The notes under the pieces are model-generated. The model was not told where the DNA came from and made no database searches. It saw only the letters and a list, made by a program, of their open reading frames with translations. The translations under genes and the position numbers were made by a program. Of a stretch of DNA of 64,000 nucleotides, positions 11,214-20,794 are shown piece by piece; positions within the stretch are counted from its first letter, which is position 1, and every line of letters begins with the position of its first letter. Source of the stretch: Limnohabitans sp. GTDB lineage: Bacteria; Pseudomonadota; Gammaproteobacteria; Burkholderiales; Burkholderiaceae_C. Location: contig JAJTDK010000007.1 in assembly GCA_021300495.1 (NCBI GenBank), positions 29,454 through 93,453 on the forward strand, read 5' to 3'.

Positions 11214-12500
11214 ATGTCGTTTAAAGATCTGGGCCTTTCGCCCGAGTTGCTCAAAGCACTCAAACCCAAAACTTACCCAAGCCCCACCGAGGTCCAACGG
11301 GAGCTGGTGCCCGCCGCCCTGAAAGGTCAAGATGCTTGGGTGACCGCACCCACGGGGTCAGGCAAAACCTTGGCCTACGCTCTTCCGTTAATTGAGCATT
11401 GGGCGCATTCAATCCCCAAAAGTGTTGCCCCCGGACTTTCGAAGTCAGGTTATCTCAAGACGACCAAAATCACTCAATCTGTGGTCTTGGTTCCCACTCG
11501 TGAATTGGCGGTTCAGGTCAGCCAACTGTTCATGAGCTTGGCCGCCCAATGGGGCCATCTGTGCAAAGTCACGGTTGTCTTTGGTGGCGTTTCGATCAAC
11601 CCCCAAATGATGGGCCTACGAGGCGGAACAGATATTTTGATTGCCACACCCGGCCGCTTAATTGATTTGCTAGAACACAATGCCCTGAAACTGTCAGGCG
11701 TGCAAACCTTGGTTTTGGATGAAGCCGATAAATTGCTAGAACTTGGCTTTCAAGAAGAACTCCAATACATCTTGAACCAGCTTCCATCGAAGCGGCAAAA
11801 CTTATTTTTGTCGGCCACCAGACCCCAAAGCATGGTGGCTTTGGCCCAGGCCCTTTTGCACGACCCCCTTGAAATTCACATCGAAGGCCAAGCGCTGCAA
11901 CCTGCCGAAATTTTGCAGCGTGCCATCTACACCGATGTCGCCAAACGCACGCAGCTTTTAAAACACTTGCTCAAAGAAGAAAATTTGAAACAAGTCTTGG
12001 TTTTTGTCGCCACCCAACACAGCAGTGACATGGTGGCCGCCAAATTGCGTGTTGCTGGCATTGCTGCAGAGCCGTTTCATGGCCAACTGAGTCAAGGTAA
12101 AAGACAGCAAGTCTTGGCAGACTTCAAAGCTCAGCGCGTCAAAGTGGTCCTCGCCACAGATCTGGCTTCGCGCGGCCTAGACATCGAAAAACTACCCGCC
12201 GTCATTAACTTCGACTTACCCAGATCGGCAGTTGATTACACCCATCGAATCGGCCGGACTGGCCGCGCTGGCGAGGCTGGCTTGGCCATCAGTTTTGTGA
12301 CGCCTGAGTCCTTGAGCCATTGGGCATTGATTGAAAAACGCCATGCAGTGAAACTTGAAAGAGAAACCATTCAAGGTTTTGAAGCCAGCTCACCGATTCC
12401 AGAAAATGAAACTGGCAATGGCGGCATCAAGGGCAAGCGGCCTAGCAAAAAAGACAAATTACGTCAGTTGGCTGCAGCAGAGAAGCAATCGGCCCCGTGA
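11214..12500 (+). CDS. DEAD/DEAH box RNA helicase (RhlE/SrmB-like)
   Basis: APTGSGKT, PTRELAVQ, DEAD, SAT, HRIGRTGRAG; start at MSFKDLGLS likely (ORF opens at 11163). Confidence 0.93.
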   Translation: MSFKDLGLSPELLKALKPKTYPSPTEVQRELVPAALKGQDAWVTAPTGSGKTLAYALPLIEHWAHSIPKSVAPGLSKSGYLKTTKITQSVVLVPTRELAVQVSQLFMSLAAQWGHLCKVTVVFGGVSINPQMMGLRGGTDILIATPGRLIDLLEHNALKLSGVQTLVLDEADKLLELGFQEELQYILNQLPSKRQNLFLSATRPQSMVALAQALLHDPLEIHIEGQALQPAEILQRAIYTDVAKRTQLLKHLLKEENLKQVLVFVATQHSSDMVAAKLRVAGIAAEPFHGQLSQGKRQQVLADFKAQRVKVVLATDLASRGLDIEKLPAVINFDLPRSAVDYTHRIGRTGRAGEAGLAISFVTPESLSHWALIEKRHAVKLERETIQGFEASSPIPENETGNGGIKGKRPSKKDKLRQLAAAEKQSAP

Positions 12501-12510
12501 TTGAGTCGAC

Positions 12511-13245
12511 TTAAAAAGGTGCTGCCGATCCGAAGCGACGGTCTCGTTTTGAGAACCATTCCAAGGCCTCACTGAACTGCTTCGCGCTGAAGTCTGGCCA
12601 CAAGGTGTCGATGAAAAAAAGCTCGGCGTATGCAGCTTGCCAAAGCATGAAATTGCTAACGCGGGACTCGCCGCCCGTTCGGATGAGCAGGTCCATCTCT
12701 GGTGCGCCTGCCGTACTGAGAAATGGCGCAAGTTCAGCTTCTGTGAGCTGGTCGATGCTGGCGCCAGAATTTGCGCGCTGCCAAGATTGGGCCGCTTGAA
12801 CAAAATCCCACCGGCCACCATAGTTCGCAGCCACCCTGAGGGTGATCTTGGTGTTGTGTTGAGTCTGCTCCTCAGCGCGTAAGATCAAATCTTGCAATTC
12901 TGGGCTGAATTTAGATTTGTCCCCGACGATTTTTAGACAAACACCATTGCTTTCCATCTCGTCTACTTCTTTTTGCAAGTAACTGGCAAAAAGGTTCATC
13001 AAAACGGAGACCTCCTCGGGGGGACGCCTCCAATTTTCGGTACTGAAAGCGAACAAACTGAGGTGCGCAATGTCACATCTGATACATGATTCCACAACCG
13101 CCCTGACACGCTTTGCACCCGAAGCATGCCCCAATGCGGCTGGCAACAGGCGTTTTTTAGCCCATCGGCGATTGCCATCCATGATGATGCCGACGTGCTT
13201 TGGAAGGGGATTAGATGACAAACGATTTCGCTTATAAAAAGACAA
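12511..13245 (-). CDS. cis-prenyltransferase / isoprenyl diphosphate synthase (UppS family)
   Basis: HVGIIMDGNRRWAKK, SLFAFSTENWRRP, RTGGESRVSNFMLWQAAYAELFF. Confidence 0.93.
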   Translation of the reverse strand: MSFYKRNRLSSNPLPKHVGIIMDGNRRWAKKRLLPAALGHASGAKRVRAVVESCIRCDIAHLSLFAFSTENWRRPPEEVSVLMNLFASYLQKEVDEMESNGVCLKIVGDKSKFSPELQDLILRAEEQTQHNTKITLRVAANYGGRWDFVQAAQSWQRANSGASIDQLTEAELAPFLSTAGAPEMDLLIRTGGESRVSNFMLWQAAYAELFFIDTLWPDFSAKQFSEALEWFSKRDRRFGSAAPF

Positions 13246-13274
13246 AGTGATTCTACAACTTTGTCACTCATTAA

Positions 13275-13297
13275 AAAGGCCGCTGGAAGCGGCCTTT
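13275..13297 (-). terminator. intrinsic terminator downstream of the H-NS family gene
   Basis: AAAGGCCGCT-gga-AGCGGCCTTT; on the minus strand the stem is followed by a T-run. Confidence 0.8.
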
Positions 13298-13318
13298 GAG
13301 TAAAAATTAATTAGCCTA

Positions 13319-13624
13319 TTAAGCAATTAAAAACTTAGTGCGGTCTTGACCATCAATCCATTTAGGTGCTTTGCCACGGCCGGTCCAAGTTTGACCTGTA
13401 GCTGGATCACGGTATTTAGGGGCCACTTTGCCACCTGTAGATTTTCCAGCAGATTTCGCAGCTCCCCGGCCAGATGGAAATATATCTTGAACAGTTAATC
13501 CAAATTCAGCCACCAATTCACGCGCTTTGCCAACGGCTTCAGACAGTTCTTTCTGGCGTGCAGATGCAATAGCGTGCTCCAAAGCTTCACGTTGCTTCAA
13601 TAATTCTTTGTAAGAGTTAGTCAT
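13319..13624 (-). CDS. H-NS family histone-like nucleoid-structuring protein
   Basis: MTNSYKELLKQREALEHAI... with C-terminal KYRDPATGQTWTGRGKAPKWI DNA-binding motif. Confidence 0.93.
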   Translation of the reverse strand: MTNSYKELLKQREALEHAIASARQKELSEAVGKARELVAEFGLTVQDIFPSGRGAAKSAGKSTGGKVAPKYRDPATGQTWTGRGKAPKWIDGQDRTKFLIA

Positions 13625-13736
13625 AGTGTTCCTATTAAGATAATAAACTTGTTTAAATAACAAGATTCCGAAGAATATCAGAATTCTAGTTCAAATAAAT
13701 CAGATTAATTATTTATAAAATCTATAAATTCAATAA

Positions 13737-15026
13737 TTAATTGATAAATTTAGCATTTACCTTGTCTATTCGACGACCCTCAATAGATAAAACCACAAAA
13801 TGCCAATCTTCACTTTGGACAATATCACCCACTTCAGGCAAATAACCCAATTCCGACACAATAAATCCACCCAGGGTATTGAATAATCCCCTTTCTTCTC
13901 CATTCAATTGCTTAATGTCGAGCCTAGATTTAAGCTCATTGATGGGCATTAAGCCGTCTAGTTCCCAAGTGCCATCTGCTTGAGAAGAGGCCCAAGCATC
14001 TTCAACCGTTAATGGACGCAACTCGCCGGTAATGGCTTCCAGTAAATCTCTGGGCGTTAATAAGCCCTGAACTACGCCATATTCATCCACCACGAAGACC
14101 ATTCGGCCGGATTTATCGCGAAGTTGCTCCAAAAGAGTCATGCCACTCAAGGTTTCAGGCACAAATGTAGCGGGAAGGGCGTAGGTTTCAACGGGTGCGT
14201 CGTCAGCATTTGACAGAGATACCAAACGCGCAAGGCTAACCACCCCAATCACATCGTCCAAATTGCCGCGGCAAACGGGGTACCAAGAATGTCCATCAAC
14301 ACCCTCATTCAGTCCTGCCTGTGTCAGACACTCAGAACGCGTCATACCGCCTTCAAACCACTGTATGTCAAGGCGTGGCACCATCAAGGAAGTCAGAGGC
14401 CGATCGTCCAAATGAAAAACATTTCTCACCATTTGATGTTCATGTTCTTCGATCAATCCAGCATCGACACCCTCTTCCAAGCTGGCTGTAATTTCCTCTT
14501 CAGTCACGGCACGATTACCACGCGTATCAATGCGCAGCAGTTTCAAAACAGCATGGGTCGTGATGGACAGCAAACCGACAAAAGGCCTGGCCGCACTGGC
14601 CAGCCAAGCCATCGGCCTAGATACAAGCCTTGCCACAGGCTCTGGATACAGTTGGCCAATTCTTTTAGGGACAAGCTCCCCAAAAATAATGGTTGTAAAG
14701 GTAATGGCCGCCACAACCAGTGAGGTGGCTGTGAAGCTAGCAGCCGCATCTGAAAGGCCCCAACTGATCAGCCAACGTGCAACATCTCCACTGAATGCGG
14801 CCTCTCCCACAATGCCATTCATGACACCAATTGAAGTAATGCCTACCTGCACCGTTGACAAGAACTGCGTCGGGTTCTCAAGCAATTTAAGGGCAGCGGT
14901 TGCGCCTTTGTCCCCCGCTTCCTCCATGGCCGCAAGCCTTGCCTTACGGCTAGAAGCCAATGCCAATTCAGACATGGCAAACACACCATTCACCAAAGTT
15001 AAAAACGCAATCAGTAAGAAATCCAT
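13737..15026 (-). CDS. hemolysin/CNNM-CorC family membrane protein with CBS domains
   Basis: DUF21-like TM region (MDFLLIAFLTLVNGVFAMSELAL), VMNGIVGEAAF, FVVDEYGVVQGLLTPRDLLEAITGEL. Confidence 0.9.
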   Translation of the reverse strand: MDFLLIAFLTLVNGVFAMSELALASSRKARLAAMEEAGDKGATAALKLLENPTQFLSTVQVGITSIGVMNGIVGEAAFSGDVARWLISWGLSDAAASFTATSLVVAAITFTTIIFGELVPKRIGQLYPEPVARLVSRPMAWLASAARPFVGLLSITTHAVLKLLRIDTRGNRAVTEEEITASLEEGVDAGLIEEHEHQMVRNVFHLDDRPLTSLMVPRLDIQWFEGGMTRSECLTQAGLNEGVDGHSWYPVCRGNLDDVIGVVSLARLVSLSNADDAPVETYALPATFVPETLSGMTLLEQLRDKSGRMVFVVDEYGVVQGLLTPRDLLEAITGELRPLTVEDAWASSQADGTWELDGLMPINELKSRLDIKQLNGEERGLFNTLGGFIVSELGYLPEVGDIVQSEDWHFVVLSIEGRRIDKVNAKFIN

Positions 15027-15134
15027 CCCTCCATTGTGCCAAGGCCTGAAGACGAATGAAATAGCGGCCTTGTCATGGGCCAAAATTAGGCAAAAAACAT
15101 CCACAATTGGGTTTTCTTGAGATTTTGGAAGCCA

Positions 15135-15965
15135 ATGTCTGTTTATTGGGTCGGTGATCTGCAAGGCTGCGACGAACCACTGGGTCAATTACTAGACCAA
15201 GTTGCTTTTTCAACCAGTCGGGATCGTTTGTATGTACTGGGCGATTTGGTCAATCGGGGGCCCTCTTCCTTAGCAGTCTTGCGGCGCTTGTCCAAAATGG
15301 GAAGCAGTGTTGAATGTGTTTTAGGCAACCATGATCTGCATTTACTGGCCCTTGCCGCAGGTGCCCGACAACCAAGCCGAACCGACACACTTCAAGATGT
15401 CTTGGAAGCCAGCGACAGACACACATTGCTTGATTGGCTTCAAAACCAAGCCATTGCACTTTTCAAAGAAGATGTTCTGATGGTTCATGCGGGCGTGCTG
15501 CCGCAGTGGTCACTCAGCACCACTTTAGAGCTAGCACATGAAATTGAAAGCGTTTTGCGCGGGCCCGATGCTGCCGAATTTTTCATGAACATGTACGGCA
15601 ATGAACCTGCCCAATGGCACCCTAGCTTGAAGGGCATGGACAGGCTGCGCTGCGCTCTCAATGCCTTCACCCGACTGCGCTTTTGCTCTGCCACCGGCCA
15701 TATGGACTTTAAGGTCAAGGAAAACAGCGCCAAAGCACCCGAAGGCTATATGCCATGGTTCGAAGTTCCCCATCGCCAAACCATTGGCACAAGAATCGCA
15801 TTTGGACATTGGTCCACCCTCGGCGCCGTGAGTCAAAAAGACATTTGGGCCATGGACACGGGTTGTGTTTGGGGCGGATGTCTCACGGCCATTCAACGCG
15901 ATCAGATTGACCACGCGCCACAGAAAATCGAAATCAAATGTCCGCCCTACCAAACACCTTTTTAA
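15135..15965 (+). CDS. apaH: symmetrical bis(5'-nucleosyl)-tetraphosphatase
   Basis: VGDLQGCDEPL, GDLVNRGPSS, LGNHDLHLL, MVHAGVLPQW. Confidence 0.95.
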   Translation: MSVYWVGDLQGCDEPLGQLLDQVAFSTSRDRLYVLGDLVNRGPSSLAVLRRLSKMGSSVECVLGNHDLHLLALAAGARQPSRTDTLQDVLEASDRHTLLDWLQNQAIALFKEDVLMVHAGVLPQWSLSTTLELAHEIESVLRGPDAAEFFMNMYGNEPAQWHPSLKGMDRLRCALNAFTRLRFCSATGHMDFKVKENSAKAPEGYMPWFEVPHRQTIGTRIAFGHWSTLGAVSQKDIWAMDTGCVWGGCLTAIQRDQIDHAPQKIEIKCPPYQTPF

Positions 15966-15998
15966 ATCTGAGACGTCCAACATGACTTGCTCTCTGAC

Positions 15999-16718
15999 AT
16001 GAAAAACGCCTTGGGCTTTGACCCCCGAGAAATCCCTTGGACACGCCAACTTCAAGATTGGCCAGCACTACCGTCTTCATCGTTGAGTGCTGAGCGTCTG
16101 AAGTGGATTTTTAAAAACCCACCAGACTGGACCCCTGAGCTAAAACGCGAGCCTTTAATTGGCCAGCGCGCGCCCCAAGCAGCTGCCGTCTTAATGCCCA
16201 TTGTGATGAGGGGCGAGAATGGTCAAGACCCCCATCTCTTGCTGACGCAAAGAACCCAGCACTTGTCTTCACATCCGGGGCAAATTGCATTTCCAGGAGG
16301 TAAGGTAGACCCAGAAGACGCGACAGTAGAGCAAGCAGCACTTCGCGAAGCACAAGAGGAAGTGGGGCTTGAATCTGAATTTGTAGAGATTTTGGGTCAA
16401 CTGCCAAGCTACGTCACAGGTACCTCATTTAACATCACACCTGTGGTGGCCTTGGTCTCACCGCATCACACCATTACAACCAATGTCAATGAGGTTGAAT
16501 TTGCATTTGAGGTGCCCTTGTCCTTTCTCATGAATCCTCAAAACCACCGCCTGCATGAATGGGACAGAGATGGCGTTGTGAGACGTTGGTACTCCATGCC
16601 TTATTCAGCGACATCACCCAACAAGGACCCCCTTCAAGCAGACTATTTCATCTGGGGAGCCACCGCAGGGATGATTCGGAATTTTTATCGTTTTTTATTG
16701 GCCGCGAATTCCTTATGA
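15999..16718 (+). CDS. NUDIX hydrolase, CoA pyrophosphatase-like
   Basis: Nudix box GGKVDPEDATVEQAALREAQEEVGL preceded by HLSSHPGQIAFPGG. Confidence 0.92.
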   Translation: MKNALGFDPREIPWTRQLQDWPALPSSSLSAERLKWIFKNPPDWTPELKREPLIGQRAPQAAAVLMPIVMRGENGQDPHLLLTQRTQHLSSHPGQIAFPGGKVDPEDATVEQAALREAQEEVGLESEFVEILGQLPSYVTGTSFNITPVVALVSPHHTITTNVNEVEFAFEVPLSFLMNPQNHRLHEWDRDGVVRRWYSMPYSATSPNKDPLQADYFIWGATAGMIRNFYRFLLAANSL

Positions 16719-16725
16719 TGCAGGT

Positions 16726-17592
16726 ATGAGCTTTTTCTCTATTTTTTTGGCACTGGTCATTGAACAAGCACGGCCTTTGGGCTCGTCGCATTTTTTGCAT
16801 CAGTGGTTAAGGCGTTGGGCGGACTGGGTTGCATCCCATGTGGACGGCGGAACACGCTCACAAGCCTGGCTCGCTTGGGGCTTACTGATTGGCGTACCCG
16901 CGTGTCTTGCCGTACTCATTCATTGGTGTTTGGCTTTTTTCTTAGGCTGGTTCTTTGCAGTGGTTTGGAATGTGGGTTTACTTTATGTCACCCTTGGATT
17001 CAGGCAATTCAGCCATCACTTTACGGGCATTCGCGATGCACTGAACGATGGCGATGAGCCATTGGCTCGCCAGTTATTGGCCAAATGGCAGCAAATCGAA
17101 ATCAATGACCTACCCCGTAACGAAATTGTTCGCCATGTCATTGAACACTCTGTTTTGTCTGCGCATCGGCACGTTTTCGGTGTCTTCTTCAGTTACGCAT
17201 TGCTTTCCATCGTTGGCCTCGGACCGGTGGGCGCTGTGGTCTACAGAATTGCTGAGTTTGCAAAACGTTATTGGTCGCAAGCACCGTCTGTGGCAACCGT
17301 AACAGCAACGATGCCCACTCAACAAGACAACACAAACTGGCACAGTGATTCTTTGAGAATGGTCGCCACCGAATCTTGGCACGCTATTGATTGGCTGCCC
17401 GCCAGAGCAACGGCCATGGGCTTCGCCATCATGGGCAGTTTCGAAGATGCGATGGACGGCTGGCGGCACCATGCCGAAAAGTTTCCAGATGACAACGATG
17501 GCGTTATCTTGGCCGCCACAGCAGGCGCTATCAATGTTCAATTGGGTGGTGCGGCACTTCAGCCCGATTTACCTGGCAGCCTTCTGGGCTAA
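16726..17592 (+). CDS. CobD/CbiB family protein, C-terminus apparently shortened
   Basis: MSFFSIFLALVIEQARPL, LGFRQFSHHFTGIRDAL, DGWRHHAEKFPDDNDGVILAATAGAINVQLGG; ends LPGSLLG* without the usual terminal TM helix. Confidence 0.8.
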   Translation: MSFFSIFLALVIEQARPLGSSHFLHQWLRRWADWVASHVDGGTRSQAWLAWGLLIGVPACLAVLIHWCLAFFLGWFFAVVWNVGLLYVTLGFRQFSHHFTGIRDALNDGDEPLARQLLAKWQQIEINDLPRNEIVRHVIEHSVLSAHRHVFGVFFSYALLSIVGLGPVGAVVYRIAEFAKRYWSQAPSVATVTATMPTQQDNTNWHSDSLRMVATESWHAIDWLPARATAMGFAIMGSFEDAMDGWRHHAEKFPDDNDGVILAATAGAINVQLGGAALQPDLPGSLLG

Positions 17593-17624
17593 GCGCCACT
17601 TCAAGCTACTGGCCCATAGATGGC

Positions 17625-18647
17625 CTAGGACCAACGTTGCTGCCCTAGCTCTTCAAACAGCTGCGCATAAATTCTGTGCCGTCTTGGACTCACTTCTGTG
17701 GCTAGCAAATCAATAGACTCTGCTTTTTGCAATGCAGACAAGACCCCACAGCCAGGTTCATGCAAATGGGTGCAGTTGTAAAACTTGCAATTGGGCACAT
17801 GCTGTTTCAAATCGGGCATGCAAGCGGCCAATTGATTTTGTGGAATGTGCTGAAGGCCAAACTCCTGAAAACCCGGCGAATCGATGATGGCGGTACCCGG
17901 AATTGCCAACGCTGAAAGGCCGGGTCGTTTGCCAACCCAATAGAGCGACGTGCTTGTGGTGGTGTGTTTGCCCGAGTTCAAAGCCTGAGAGATCTCGCCT
18001 GTCAAAGCGCGAGCATTGGGAACCAGTGCATTGACCAAGGTACTTTTTCCGGCGCCAGATGGGCCCAGAATCAAGGTCGTCTTCCCCTCCATGTGAGACC
18101 TTAGCTCACTCAAGGAAGTATTGGCGTTTTGTTGACTTTTTAATTCGAGAGGCAACACCGTATAGCCCATGTGTTGATAAGCAGCCAGCCGATGCCACGC
18201 CTGCTGAAAAGCCTCACCCAGATCGCTCTTGTTCAACACAATGAGGGGTTTGATGTGCTCCGCTTCTGCAGCAATCAGAGCGCGAGACAATTGCGTTTCT
18301 GAAAACTCAGGTTCTGCCGCCAACAAGATCAACACCTGATCTAGATTGGCTGCAAATGATTTGGTGCGAACTTCATCTCGCCTGTAAAAAAGATTTTTTC
18401 TTGTCAGCACACTTTCAATCGTGCCTTCGTCGGCAGCGGCTTGCCACCTCACACGATCGCCCACCACGGACTGACTCTTCTTTCCCCGAGGATGGCAAAT
18501 GATGCGCGATCCATCATCCAACTCGACCACACAATGTCTGCCGTGTGTAGCCACCACCAAGCCTGTGTTCATGGCCTCTTGCGAAGAGGTGACCAAGGCC
18601 TGTGCAGCCTTGGTCTTGGTGTGTGTGCGCTGGTTAAGCTTGCGCAT
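17625..18647 (-). CDS. rsgA: ribosome small subunit-dependent GTPase A
   Basis: LNKSDLGE, LGPSGAGKSTLVNAL, CKFYNCTHLHEPGCGV zinc site. Confidence 0.95.
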   Translation of the reverse strand: MRKLNQRTHTKTKAAQALVTSSQEAMNTGLVVATHGRHCVVELDDGSRIICHPRGKKSQSVVGDRVRWQAAADEGTIESVLTRKNLFYRRDEVRTKSFAANLDQVLILLAAEPEFSETQLSRALIAAEAEHIKPLIVLNKSDLGEAFQQAWHRLAAYQHMGYTVLPLELKSQQNANTSLSELRSHMEGKTTLILGPSGAGKSTLVNALVPNARALTGEISQALNSGKHTTTSTSLYWVGKRPGLSALAIPGTAIIDSPGFQEFGLQHIPQNQLAACMPDLKQHVPNCKFYNCTHLHEPGCGVLSALQKAESIDLLATEVSPRRHRIYAQLFEELGQQRWS

Positions 18648-19899
18648 GCTGCATGCGTGCTAAGCGCAAACTGGCAGGAGGATGCGAATAGTAAAACTTC
18701 ACATACAAAGGATCGGGCGTGAGGGTTGACGCATTGTCTTGGTACAACTTCAACAAGGCATTGCCAAGGTCAGCCACAGGCGTTTGCGACACAGCATAGG
18801 CGTCCGCTTCGTACTCTTGGACCCTTGAGCGCCAAGAAGAAATGGGCGCCAACAAAAAAGTGAACACTGGCACAACCAGCATGAACAACAACAGTGCAAC
18901 AGCCTCGTTGCCGCTCGTCAAACTTGGGGTGACGCCCAAGCCTGTGTAAAACCAAATTTGCTGTGAGGCGAAACCCAACACGGCCAGACCCAGCAAACTC
19001 ATTGCAAAACTGCTGAGCATCATTTTGAAGATATGTCGATGTTTGAAATGTCCCAACTCATGCGCCAGCACCGCCTCCATTTCAGAAGGCGTGAGTTGCT
19101 TCAGCAAGGTGTCAAAAAATACCACGCGCTTGCTAGCGCCAAAGCCTGTGAAAAACGCATTGGAATGTGCCGATCTTTTGCTGCCATCCATCACAAAGAA
19201 ACCCTTGGCTGTGAAACCAGCACGCTGCATCAGTCCATTGACTCGCTCCTTCAAGGCTTCATCCTCTAAGGGCGTGAATTGATTGAACAGGGGCATGATG
19301 ACATTGGGGGCAATGGCCATCAAAAACAACTGCCAAAACACCAAGGCGCACCAAGTCCAGAACCACCAGTAAGCGCCGCCCACATTCATCAACCACAGCA
19401 CCAAAGCAATGAGAGGAACGCCCAAGACCAAACCCAAAGCAAGGCCCTTGGCAGCGTCACTCAACCACAATTTCCAAGTCATTTTGTTAAAACCAAACTT
19501 TTGTTCCAACACAAAAGTTTGATAAAGCGACAAAGGCAAATCGATCAGGCCACCTACCAAGGCAAACGACAACACCAGAATCACTTGCTGCCAAAGCCCA
19601 GGCGCCATGAATTCCAGAATGACGTTATTCAAGGCGCTCAAACCGCCCATCAGGGTCCATGCAATGAGAACAGCGGCATCGATCCCAATGTCAATTTGCG
19701 AGACCTTGGCTTTGGCCAAGGTGTAATCAGCGGCTTTCTGGTGATCGGCCAATGAAATTTGACTTGCAAAGGCAGTTGGCACGTCACCCCTGTGTCGCGC
19801 GACATGCCGCACTTGTCTGGCATTCAGCCAAAGCTTCAATAAAACATTGGTCAGCAAAGCGCCCACCAGAAAATAAGTCAGGGTCAAAGTCGCATTCAT
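18634..19899 (-). CDS. M48 family zinc metalloprotease (CAAX prenyl protease type)
   Basis: [10 protein letters not shown], multiple TM helices, [10 protein letters not shown]. Confidence 0.95.
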   Translation of the reverse strand: MNATLTLTYFLVGALLTNVLLKLWLNARQVRHVARHRGDVPTAFASQISLADHQKAADYTLAKAKVSQIDIGIDAAVLIAWTLMGGLSALNNVILEFMAPGLWQQVILVLSFALVGGLIDLPLSLYQTFVLEQKFGFNKMTWKLWLSDAAKGLALGLVLGVPLIALVLWLMNVGGAYWWFWTWCALVFWQLFLMAIAPNVIMPLFNQFTPLEDEALKERVNGLMQRAGFTAKGFFVMDGSKRSAHSNAFFTGFGASKRVVFFDTLLKQLTPSEMEAVLAHELGHFKHRHIFKMMLSSFAMSLLGLAVLGFASQQIWFYTGLGVTPSLTSGNEAVALLLFMLVVPVFTFLLAPISSWRSRVQEYEADAYAVSQTPVADLGNALLKLYQDNASTLTPDPLYVKFYYSHPPASLRLARMQHAQA

Positions 19900-19965
19900 A
19901 GCCCGAAGTGTAGATCAGCCAACATCAGCGACAATCTGAAGCTTTGGAAAAAGCCCCTTTTTGAC

Positions 19966-20565
19966 ATGACAGCTCCTTCTTCAAACATCCCCGCCAATCA
20001 ACCCAATGCCGAAGCGCCCTTGGCCAAGTCAGACGACAACTTGGTTTGGATCGATTGCGAAATGACGGGCCTTGACCCTGAAAAGGAGCGTCTGCTTGAA
20101 ATTGCGGTCGTTGTGACAGGCCCCCATTTGACACCCCGAATAGAAGGTCCAGTGTGCGTTATTCATCAGAGCGACGAGCTCCTCGACAAGATGGATGCCT
20201 GGAACAAAGGAACCCATGGCCGGAGCGGCTTGATTGACAAAGTCAGAGCCTCTGCCACCTCAGAGCAGGATGCAGAGGAAGCAATTTTGACCTTCATCAA
20301 GAAGTATGTGTCCAAAAATGCTTCACCACTTTGTGGCAACACCATTAGCCAAGACCGCCGATTTTTAGTTAAGTTCATGCCCAAATTGGAGGCTTACCTT
20401 CACTATCGGAATCTAGACGTCAGCACGCTGAAGGAACTTTCCAAGCGTTGGAAACCCGAGGTTTTCAACAACTTCAAGAAGCAACAAAAGCACACAGCTC
20501 TGGCGGATGTGCACGAATCCATCGAAGAATTGGCCCACTACAGAGAGCATTTCATTCGCCTCTGA
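19966..20565 (+). CDS. orn: oligoribonuclease
   Basis: [48 protein letters not shown]. Confidence 0.96.
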   Translation: MTAPSSNIPANQPNAEAPLAKSDDNLVWIDCEMTGLDPEKERLLEIAVVVTGPHLTPRIEGPVCVIHQSDELLDKMDAWNKGTHGRSGLIDKVRASATSEQDAEEAILTFIKKYVSKNASPLCGNTISQDRRFLVKFMPKLEAYLHYRNLDVSTLKELSKRWKPEVFNNFKKQQKHTALADVHESIEELAHYREHFIRL

Positions 20566-20732
20566 CCCTTGTTTGAATTGATTTCAGGGAAAACCCGCGC
20601 AACTTAAAAAACTGTGCAATAATTAGCGGCTGTATTGCAAACAGGCCTTGTGCCGCAGTACTTGTGCATCACCCTTCACGCCTTTGACTCACTGATAAGA
20701 GTCACTCGACTGGAAAAGATGGGCCCGACATC

Positions 20733-20792
20733 ATGTCAAACCCACTCTCTTCAAACAGCACCGAGCTCCGTTTGATGGTTGATGTTTTTTAA
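20733..20792 (+). CDS. putative 19-aa upstream ORF (MSNPLSSNSTELRLMVDVF*) ahead of the helicase
   Basis: ATG at 20733, TAA at 20790-20792, two bases before the ATG at 20795; no homology support. Confidence 0.25.
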   Translation: MSNPLSSNSTELRLMVDVF

Positions 20793-20794
20793 CC

